Shown here piece after piece: positions 49,365 to 55,565 of a DNA stretch of 55,565 nucleotides; the stretch's first letter is position 1; every line of letters starts with the position of its first letter. A program made the translations under genes and the position numbers. A model generated the notes under the pieces. That model made no database searches, was not told where the DNA came from, and worked only from the letters and a program-made list of their open reading frames with translations. Source of the DNA: JANLSE01 sp038214135 (GTDB lineage Bacteria > Chloroflexota > Chloroflexia > Chloroflexales > Roseiflexaceae); contig JBBQSD010000028.1 of the NCBI GenBank assembly GCA_038214135.1, forward strand, positions 1-55,565, in the 5' to 3' direction.

Positions 49365-49904
49365 TCATTCTCCTTCTCCTGCATTCATCGCAGTCAGGTA
49401 TTCCGCAAGCCGCCCCAGTGTTTGCGTTCCGCCCTTGATCGCGCCAAAGGCAATCGTTGCATCGCGTTGTGCCGCCGTGGCAAACAGTGAGTGCATCGTG
49501 ATCTGCGTCTTGTCGCCATGCGCTTCGAAGGTGATCGTTACATGAAATGAATCTGGATCGTTATCGATATCGCTACTATGGGTGTATACCAAGCGTTCTG
49601 GTTGCACCACATCGTGATACACAATTCGATTATCGTAATCGGTGCCGTCAGGCCCGTGCATGATGTAACGCCAAACGCCGCCTGGTCGCACATCCATCTC
49701 GTATGTCTGATTGCGAAAGCCATTTGGCCCCCACCATTGATCAACATGCCTGGCATCTGTCCATGCTTGCCACACCAGGTCACGCGGAGCAGCAAAGACG
49801 CGTGTTAATACAATCTGCCGATCTGCCTCAAACGCTGCGCCTGCCTCGGCAAAGCCCGTTGAGGCCGCCATGCCAAGCAAAAGCCCATTATGTTGTGCGG
49901 TCAT
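49365..49904 (-). CDS. SRPBCC/AHSA1-domain protein
   Basis: This 179-residue protein has the AHSA1 core FEADRQIVLTRVFAAPRDLVWQAWTDARHVDQWWGPNGF, GGVWRYIMHGPDGTDYDNRIVYHDVV and a late helix ATIAFGAIKGGTQTLGRLAEYL. It is related to, but not a close copy of, the 8679-9152 product. The start is ATG 49904 or 49907, with AGGAGA just upstream. No arsR gene is adjacent here. It is divergent from the Tat-type hydrolase. Confidence 0.88.
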   Translation of the reverse strand: MTAQHNGLLLGMAASTGFAEAGAAFEADRQIVLTRVFAAPRDLVWQAWTDARHVDQWWGPNGFRNQTYEMDVRPGGVWRYIMHGPDGTDYDNRIVYHDVVQPERLVYTHSSDIDNDPDSFHVTITFEAHGDKTQITMHSLFATAAQRDATIAFGAIKGGTQTLGRLAEYLTAMNAGEGE

Positions 49905-50002
49905 CATTCTTCTCCTGCTTTTGTAAGTCGTTGAGATAGCCTGCGCTACGATAACTGTGCGACGCAATGCCGGGTTATGCAGCACAGCAGAGGGATGGGC
50001 AC

Positions 50003-50880
50003 ATGGACGCCAGTTCAGCACGAAACGCTGCCAGAAGCACACGCCGCCATATGCTTCAAGGGGCGGGAACAACGCTTGCAGCGCTTGGATCGATGACGGT
50101 ATTTGGAACAGGGATCACACAGGCAAACAGTACAGAAAGCAGGGAACGCATGTCCGATCATCCAGAGAACGTAATGCCGACGATCATTCTTTTTCATGGG
50201 GCCTGGGCCGATGGGAGCGGCTGGGCAAGATCATTAATTCACTTCAAGATCATGGCTATACAGTGTTGGCTCCAGCAGTGGGCCTTGGCTCGCTTAGTGG
50301 CGATATTGCTGCAGCGAGGAAGTTTATCAGCGATGTCCCAGGGCCAAAATTGTTGGTTGGCCATTCCTATGGTGGGGCAGTGATCACAGGTGCTGCAACC
50401 GATCTGCCAAATGTGACCGGCCTTGTCTATCTGGCAGCGTTTGCACTCGATCAGGGTGAGAGCCTGCTCGGGCTGAACAATCAGTTTGGTCAGCAGTATG
50501 GCCCGGCATTAGCTGGCCAGTTTCTGCGCCCAGATGGCCCATTCGAGAACCCGCAGACGCTGGTGTATCTGGATCGGGCCAACTTTGGGCAAGCCTTCGT
50601 GCAGGATATCGACCCAGAGCGTGCGGCGGTGTTGGCCGCAACCCAACGCCCAATCGCAGTTGCCGCCTTTGGCGAACCGCTCTCTGGCATCCCAGCATGG
50701 CGTCAGGTGCGCTCGTGGTATCAGGTTTCGACACAGGATCGGGTGATTCAGCCAGATGGTGAGCGCTGGATGGCGCAACGCAGTGGTGCTGAGGTGATCG
50801 AACTCGACACAAGCCATGCCTCGCTGATTGCACGGCCACAGGCGATTGCGAAGTTGATCAAGCGAGCAGCACGCGCCTAA
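50003..50880 (+). pseudogene. Tat-exported alpha/beta hydrolase with a one-base frameshift near 50233
   Basis: ATG 50003 (AGAGGG upstream) reads a twin-arginine signal (STRRHMLQGAGTTLAALGSM) and the hydrolase start TIILFHGAWADGSGWA. The next frame carries on KIINSLQDHGYTVLAPAVGLGSL, nucleophile GHSYGG, and on to IELDTSHASLIARP (His) with a stop at 50880. Adding one A in GGGCAAGATC restores a 292-residue protein. Family members are the signal-bearing hydrolases with HSYGG. Either a fresh pseudogene or a homopolymer error. Confidence 0.78.
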
Positions 50881-50902
50881 ATCACCCTCACATGCTATCA
50901 TG

Positions 50903-50948
50903 ATGCGGGCTGTAGAGCTGCAAGATTTTGCGGCTCTACAGCCCGCAT
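50903..50948. terminator. Perfect 16-bp stem hairpin between hydrolase and MmyB-type regulator
   Basis: ATGCGGGCTGTAGAGC (50903-50918) pairs fully with 50933-50948 across a 14-base loop. It is the strongest hairpin in the window. No T run follows, and it ends only 47 bases before the next start codon, so it may regulate that gene as well as end the hydrolase message. Confidence 0.6.
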
Positions 50949-50954
50949 TGCGCA

Positions 50955-50986
50955 TTGATTGATGGATAAATTGATTGATGGATAAA
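50955..50986 (+). repeat. Tandem duplication of TTGATTGATGGATAAA in the leader of the MmyB-type regulator
   Basis: Two exact 16-base copies stand side by side and end directly at the AAAGG ribosome site of the regulator gene (ATG 50996). It may be a recent duplication or an operator with two sites. Confidence 0.65.
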
Positions 50987-50995
50987 AGGTAAGTA

Positions 50996-51940
50996 ATGCC
51001 TGAGCCAACAACATATCAGAAGCATGGATGGCTTGAGCGAGTTGATCCGGAATGTCGTGATTTTGTTGCGACGGTAGAGGAGTTGCTTGAGCGTCGGCGT
51101 AGTGAGCGGGCGCGTGGCATAGCAATAGAGCGCTGGCAACATAACCAATGGGGCCCGCGCAGTTGGCATCGCACCGAACTAGAAGATATGATCTATAGCA
51201 GCTACAAACAGATGCGCCAGGGTCGGATTACGCGCCCTCCACGCCGTGAAATTGTGATGGAGATTGCCGACTATTTGGATTGCACGCTTGCTGAGCGCAA
51301 CCGGTTGCTGCTTGCCGCCCATGCCGCACCGATCTCGCCATATATGACAGGCGAGCGCCTTGCTGAATTGCTGCCAGTGGTGATCAGCGTGGCCCAGCAG
51401 CTCAATATCCCGGCGATGGTGATCAACCGCGATTGGCGTGTCCACTACCAGAACGCATATATGCTCGAATCGTTTGCGATCACCCCCGAGCAATTGGCCG
51501 CCATTCAACCCGAGCAGCGCAATGTACTGCACCTGTTGTTTGATCCAGCGCTGCCGCTCCAGCCCAATCTGATCGGCTTTCACGATTCCTGGGAGCGTAT
51601 GGCCCGCCAGACGATCTATGCCTTCAAGGTGGCCAATCTGCTGTGCGAACGTGAGCTATGGTATACCGAGTTGGTGGATCGACTGATGCAACTGCCAACC
51701 TTCGAACAACATTGGCGGACGGTACAGATTGATGCGGGTTTCGATAATGATCCAAGTGCGCTTCTGCAAAGCCCGGCGGTGACAGTTGATGTTGCACTTT
51801 CCAGGCCACAACCAGGGGCAAACCACGTTCGGCTACGCCCATTGGTCATTTCGGTTGGCTACTTCCAATTCGACTTCCCGTTGGTACTGGCCTTTCTGCC
51901 AACCGACGAACAGACTCCACTCTCCTCACGCAATCTCTAA
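50996..51940 (+). CDS. MmyB-type XRE-family transcriptional regulator with MLTR ligand domain
   Basis: The 314-residue protein has an N-terminal helix-turn-helix region (about 55-110: ELEDMIYSSYKQMRQGRITRPPRREIVMEIADYLDCTLAERNRLLLAAH) and a C-terminal MmyB-like domain (NIPAMVINRDWRVHYQNAYMLESF, RNVLHLLFDP, TYRV-like and LVISVGYFQFDFPLVLAFLPTDE). The MLTR domain is a PAS-like fold proposed to bind fatty-acid-like ligands. The operator is unknown. A tandem duplication and hairpin stand in its leader. Confidence 0.85.
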   Translation: MPEPTTYQKHGWLERVDPECRDFVATVEELLERRRSERARGIAIERWQHNQWGPRSWHRTELEDMIYSSYKQMRQGRITRPPRREIVMEIADYLDCTLAERNRLLLAAHAAPISPYMTGERLAELLPVVISVAQQLNIPAMVINRDWRVHYQNAYMLESFAITPEQLAAIQPEQRNVLHLLFDPALPLQPNLIGFHDSWERMARQTIYAFKVANLLCERELWYTELVDRLMQLPTFEQHWRTVQIDAGFDNDPSALLQSPAVTVDVALSRPQPGANHVRLRPLVISVGYFQFDFPLVLAFLPTDEQTPLSSRNL

Positions 51941-51997
51941 CGGCGAATATAATTCCAATACAGTATAATAATAGGAGGGGATGAATACGAGGTCACG

Positions 51998-54900
51998 ATG
52001 ACCCAGGATGGTATCGGCCGATTGCTGCAGATTCAGTTGCTGGGTGGCTTCCAGATCAGCATTGGTGATCGTCTGAATATCGCAACAGAGCTACGGTTGC
52101 GTGCCGCACGGCAGATGATCAAGCTGCTGGCTTTGGCCCCAAACTACCAGCTTCATCGCGAACAGATTTTGGCGATCCTCTGGCCAGAGCAAGAGCAACG
52201 GGCAGCGGTTAATAGCCTGAATCAGGCACTCTCGATTGCACGTCGCACGCTGGCAATTCCCAGTGAGTCTGCTGCACACATACTTACGCTGCGCGACCAG
52301 ATTCTGTGTTTGGGAGACCCGGATCTGGTGTGGGTTGATGCCATCGCATTTGGAAAAGCCGTGCGCGCTGTACTTCAGAACAAGGATGCCGATACCGGCC
52401 TGGTTGCTCTGGATCTCTACCAGGGCGATCTGCTGCCAAATGATCCATACGATGCCTGGCTGGATACACACCGCGCTATGCTGCATCAGTCGTTCCGCGC
52501 CCTGGTATTGGCGCTTGGCGAGTGGGTGAAAGATCGGCCTGCTGCGGAGCGGGTGATCACAGCAATCCAGCAAGCACTCGCAAACGACCCAACCGATGAA
52601 GAGCTGCATCGTGCATTAATGCGCCTGTATGCTACCGTTGGTACACGCCAGCAGGCGCTTCGCCAGTATGAACAGCTCACCCGTGCCATACGCAATGAAC
52701 TGCAACTTGAACCCGATCCACTGAGCCAGGAATTGTATCGAGAGTTGTTGACTGGCCAGTTCGCAGCAACAACGCTGCCGATTTCGCCTCGTATTGCCTT
52801 ATTTGCGCCACGCCATAATCTGCCAAATGATTTCATACGCTTTGTTGGTCGCGCTCGTGAGGTTGCCGAGGTTCGGCAGCTTCTCACCAAAACGCGATTA
52901 CTGACGATTGCTGGTGCTGGTGGGAGCGGAAAGACACGCCTGGCCGTGGAGGTCGCTCGTGGCGAGCTAGAATCCTATGCAGATGGCGTCTGGTTAGTTG
53001 AGTTTGCCGCCCTTACCAATCCAGAACTGCTCGTCATAACAACTGCTTCCGCACTCGGTCTACGCGAGACGCAGGGGATTCCTATTGCAGATCAGCTCCT
53101 TAGCTACTTGGCGAATCGGCGGCTGTTGCTGCTCTTCGATAATTGTGAGCATGTGATCGATGCCTGTGCGCACCTGGCCGAAATGCTCCTTCGTCACTGT
53201 ATTGGCCTTCGCATTCTGGCCACGAGCCGCGAGCCATTGCATGTCGGTGCTGAGATGACATGGCTGATTCCGGCGCTCTCGCTTCCCAATCCACATCAGC
53301 CCACACCCACACTCGCTGAGGTTCTGCGGTATGAGGCATTCCAGCTTTTTGTTGATCGGGCGATGGCGGCTCAGGCGCAGTTTACCCTGCGGGAACAGGA
53401 TATACCAGCGCTTGTGCAGATCGGTGTGCGTCTTGATGGCCTGCCACTTGCCATCGAGTTGGCTGCCTCGCGTGTGCCGACCCTCACACTTGACCAGATT
53501 GCTGTGCGCCTTGACGACCGCTTTCGTCTGTTGAGGAGCGGCAGCCGTACTGCGCTTACCCGCCAGCAAACTCTGCGTGCCGCAATCGATTGGAGCTATG
53601 ATCTGCTCAATGAACAGGAGCGGCGGATCTTCCGACGCCTGGTGGTCTTTTCCGGCGGATGGGAACTCGAAGCAGCCGAGGCGATCTGTGCGGGGGATGG
53701 ATTGGAAACTGCTGATGTGTTGCCACTGCTGGCTCAATTGGTCGATAAATCGCTGATTGTTGTGCGCGATACAAGTGCTGGGCGTCGCTATGATCTACTG
53801 GAAAGCATACGCGAGTATGGGCTGGAGCAACTGCGGGCTGCTCAGGAAGTGGATGAACTATCTCATCGCCATCAGGCATGGTATCTGCAACTTGCCGAAT
53901 TGGGCGAGTCGCAACTCACCGGCCCGCATCAGGTTTCTTGGTTGCATCGGCTCGCGGCAGAGCACGATAATTTCCGCATGGCACTGCAGTGGGCCAAAAC
54001 AGCAACTCGCGAGGATGTCCCCTGGCTGCGTTTGGCCTATCGGCTGTACTGGTTCTGGTATCTGCACAGCGCAGTCGCTGAGGGTCGGGCCATCTTTGAG
54101 CGTGCGCTCGCCCAGACGAACGCCAATGACACGAGTTGGGTGCGTGGTATTGCCCTGTTTGGCTCTGGTTCGATGGCACTCTACCAGGACGAACTGGATA
54201 CTGCACGTTCGCGGCTTGATGCAAGCCTGCCATTATTGCGTGCAAGTGACGATCTGTTTAGCCAGGCGCTGGCCCCGTTCATGGCAGGCACTGTGGCAGT
54301 CAATCAGGGCGATTATTCGGCGGCGTTGGATCTGCTAGAAGAGAGTCTGCCGCATTTCGAGGCACTCGGCCATCGGCAGGGAGTAGCGACATGTCTGCTG
54401 CATCTTGGCGATGTAGCACTTGGATGTGATGATCCAGACAAGGCCGAGATGTATTATCGGCGTTGCCTCGCCATCCATCGCGCCGATACAAGCAGCATCT
54501 GGGGCATGGCACAGGCACTCAATAATCTTGGTGAAGTTGCTCGTTATCGTGGCGATCTTGCTGCTGCGGCCAACTCCTATCAGGAGGCGTTGGGCCTCTT
54601 CCGGCAACTTGCCACCAGAGCAGATGTGGCCCGCACGCTGCATAACAATGCGGCACTGGCACTCGCCAAGGGCGATACAGTCGGCGCTGGTTCAGGCTTC
54701 CGTGAGAGCGTGGAGCTGTTTCGCGCCTGGGGCAACTGCCGAGGTATCGTCGAGTGTATTGCAGGGTTCGCACAGCTGCGGCTCATGCTGGCAACCGATA
54801 CCACAGACTGGGAGTGTGTGGCTACGATCCTGGGCTTCGTCGCGGCCTACTTTACCAGGATGGGTGCGGCAATGTGGCCCCCGGATCGCAAAGCCTTCGT

Positions 54901-55057
54901 TCGCGCAATCGCAGTACTTGCGGAACATCTGAATGATGATCTGCATACTGCCGCGTGGGCGTGTGGCCAGAATATGACGCTAGAGCAGGCTCTTGCGATG
55001 GCATATAGCTGCGATACTCCAGAATGGCGCGAAAATAAGATGATAATAAGCCCATAG
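51998..55057 (+). CDS. BTAD-ATPase-TPR regulator (SARP/AfsR-like without DNA-binding C-terminus)
   Basis: The 1,019-residue protein begins with a winged-helix-like trans_reg_C region (LQIQLLGGFQISIGD..RAARQMIKLLALAPN, about 10-95), then a BTAD domain (about 105-250; LYQGDLLPNDPYDAWLDTHR). An AAA/NB-ARC ATPase follows with Walker A GAGGSGKT (306-313) and Walker B LLLLFDNCEH (376-385), then TPR repeats (about 690-930; YQDELDTARSRLDASL, DYSAALDLLEESL, DPDKAEMYYRRCLAIHR). Such STAND-type ATPases switch on by ligand binding. It follows the MmyB-type regulator by 57 bases. Confidence 0.92.
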   Translation: MTQDGIGRLLQIQLLGGFQISIGDRLNIATELRLRAARQMIKLLALAPNYQLHREQILAILWPEQEQRAAVNSLNQALSIARRTLAIPSESAAHILTLRDQILCLGDPDLVWVDAIAFGKAVRAVLQNKDADTGLVALDLYQGDLLPNDPYDAWLDTHRAMLHQSFRALVLALGEWVKDRPAAERVITAIQQALANDPTDEELHRALMRLYATVGTRQQALRQYEQLTRAIRNELQLEPDPLSQELYRELLTGQFAATTLPISPRIALFAPRHNLPNDFIRFVGRAREVAEVRQLLTKTRLLTIAGAGGSGKTRLAVEVARGELESYADGVWLVEFAALTNPELLVITTASALGLRETQGIPIADQLLSYLANRRLLLLFDNCEHVIDACAHLAEMLLRHCIGLRILATSREPLHVGAEMTWLIPALSLPNPHQPTPTLAEVLRYEAFQLFVDRAMAAQAQFTLREQDIPALVQIGVRLDGLPLAIELAASRVPTLTLDQIAVRLDDRFRLLRSGSRTALTRQQTLRAAIDWSYDLLNEQERRIFRRLVVFSGGWELEAAEAICAGDGLETADVLPLLAQLVDKSLIVVRDTSAGRRYDLLESIREYGLEQLRAAQEVDELSHRHQAWYLQLAELGESQLTGPHQVSWLHRLAAEHDNFRMALQWAKTATREDVPWLRLAYRLYWFWYLHSAVAEGRAIFERALAQTNANDTSWVRGIALFGSGSMALYQDELDTARSRLDASLPLLRASDDLFSQALAPFMAGTVAVNQGDYSAALDLLEESLPHFEALGHRQGVATCLLHLGDVALGCDDPDKAEMYYRRCLAIHRADTSSIWGMAQALNNLGEVARYRGDLAAAANSYQEALGLFRQLATRADVARTLHNNAALALAKGDTVGAGSGFRESVELFRAWGNCRGIVECIAGFAQLRLMLATDTTDWECVATILGFVAAYFTRMGAAMWPPDRKAFVRAIAVLAEHLNDDLHTAAWACGQNMTLEQALAMAYSCDTPEWRENKMIISP

Positions 55058-55131
55058 ATATGATTGCTATATGATGCGCCTCCTATTATCAGCTGGTATC
55101 AGTTATTGTATGCAGCACAAGGACTACCAGC

Positions 55132-55565
55132 ATGAGCCACAAAGATCTGAATCCCGTCAACCCGAACAACCCCAAGCGCATTGCCATCGTGATCTCCAAC
55201 CCTGGTGTTTCAACAACACTCGGCACTCCCGTTGGTTTCTGGTGGGCCGAACTCACCCATCCCTACTTCCATTTCACCGAGGTTGGCTATGAAGTCGAGA
55301 TCTTCAGCCCCAATGGCGGGACGTGTTTGCCATCTGATGCAATGAGCGACCCGGAGGATGTGAGCCAATGGCAGGCAGAAGATGTGATCAGCCGTGGTTA
55401 TAAGCACGATCCAGCATTTGTTCAGCTGATCGAGAACACCGCCTCAGTCGATGCGATCACACTTGATCGTTATGCTGCAATCGTCGTCGCTGGTGGCCAG
55501 GGGCCAATGTTCACATTCGAGCAGGCCACAAACCTGCATCACAAGTTTGTGGAATTCTATGAGGC
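55132..55565 (+). CDS. DJ-1/PfpI family protein, N-terminal part (3' end outside window)
   Basis: The visible 145 residues read RIAIVISNPGVSTTLGTPVGFWWAELTHPYFHF (Glu/His-bearing start of the class I glutamine-amidotransferase-like fold), GYEVEIFSPNGG, and YAAIVVAGGQGPMFTF just before the expected nucleophile. The pattern fits HSP31/YajL-type DJ-1 proteins with roles in glyoxal or protein damage control. AAGGA precedes ATG 55132. The catalytic cysteine would lie just beyond the window edge. Confidence 0.85.
   Translation, partial: MSHKDLNPVNPNNPKRIAIVISNPGVSTTLGTPVGFWWAELTHPYFHFTEVGYEVEIFSPNGGTCLPSDAMSDPEDVSQWQAEDVISRGYKHDPAFVQLIENTASVDAITLDRYAAIVVAGGQGPMFTFEQATNLHHKFVEFYE

Noticed and set aside
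53060..53737. 225-codon minus ORF inside the BTAD-ATPase gene
   Set aside because: Antisense to the ATPase domain; no start context and no protein-like pattern.
1..55565. tRNA, rRNA or insertion-sequence genes
   Set aside because: No cloverleaf-like sequence, rRNA signature or transposase motif was recognised by eye; weak or diverged ones could be missed without a covariance-model search.

Overview
The window looks like a chromosomal segment of a free-living bacterium, most likely a member of the Chloroflexota (class Chloroflexia, in the Roseiflexus/Herpetosiphon/Kouleothrix range). This is an inference from gene style: a BTAD-ATPase-TPR regulator of about 1,000 residues, GAF-type histidine kinases, a MmyB-type regulator, a periplasmic-binding-fold/STAS fusion, DUF362, an LQRTVGNQ-motif metalloprotease, and moderately high GC by eye. 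No rRNA, tRNA, replication origin, CRISPR array, prophage or intact insertion sequence was seen. Start sites are well marked by AGGAG-type sites, and ATGA stop/start overlaps are frequent.

Layout. 1-4.4 kb: carbohydrate-flavoured genes (glycoside-hydrolase-like fragment, HSL-type esterase, DUF1080 protein, sugar-binding-fold/STAS regulator). 4.4-7.1 kb: ankyrin protein with an in-frame stop, a RibD-C/DHFR-like reductase, gene remnants, a HEAT-repeat protein coupled to a truncated methyltransferase. 7.5-10.5 kb: lipoprotein, divergent from an ArsR-AHSA1-FABP-like-hydrolase operon with a recognisable promoter/operator. 10.6-18.4 kb, minus strand: TrhO, a five-gene surface-glycan operon with a duplicated (coiled-coil protein + GT4) module around a GT39-like membrane protein, then a GAF histidine kinase. 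18.8-28.8 kb: two SDR proteins, a split lipoate-protein ligase, an NTP-transferase pseudogene, an HD hydrolase, DUF362, DUF1841, and a translationally coupled small protein + LQRTVGNQ metalloprotease pair, which is the best candidate for an unusual system. 28.9-40.4 kb: a CHASE4-PAS histidine kinase followed by a zone rich in broken genes (nucleotidyltransferase/adenosine deaminase junction, ester-cyclase remnant, hydrolase with TGA, 21-bp heptad-repeat gene, truncated type IIG-like restriction-modification gene abutting a truncated antitoxin, deleted intradiol dioxygenase) with a few intact genes (Uma2, nitrilase, methyltransferase, alpha/beta hydrolase). 40.5-43.8 kb: DUF2157-DUF4401-GDYXXLXY membrane operon plus an MFS transporter. 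43.9-51 kb: small stress or accessory enzymes (VOC, SigJ-like sigma factor, PPOX-fold, YjbR, metallophosphoesterase, EEP nuclease, AHSA1, Tat-exported hydrolase with a frameshift). 51-55.6 kb: MmyB-type regulator, BTAD-ATPase-TPR regulator and the start of a DJ-1/PfpI protein.

Two window-wide themes stand out. First, about fifteen genes are truncated, deleted internally or frame-broken, several as convergent pairs that both lose their 3' ends at one junction. Second, several families of short palindromic or tandem intergenic repeats recur (GGRCGCGATATATCGCGYCC; CCGCAGGC-NNNN-GCCTGCGG; ATCTGCGTCATCTGCG-like), often at the edges of gene remnants. Either the accessory part of this genome is being actively eroded, or some indels are assembly errors; raw reads would decide. 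All family assignments come from reading the protein sequences without database searches.
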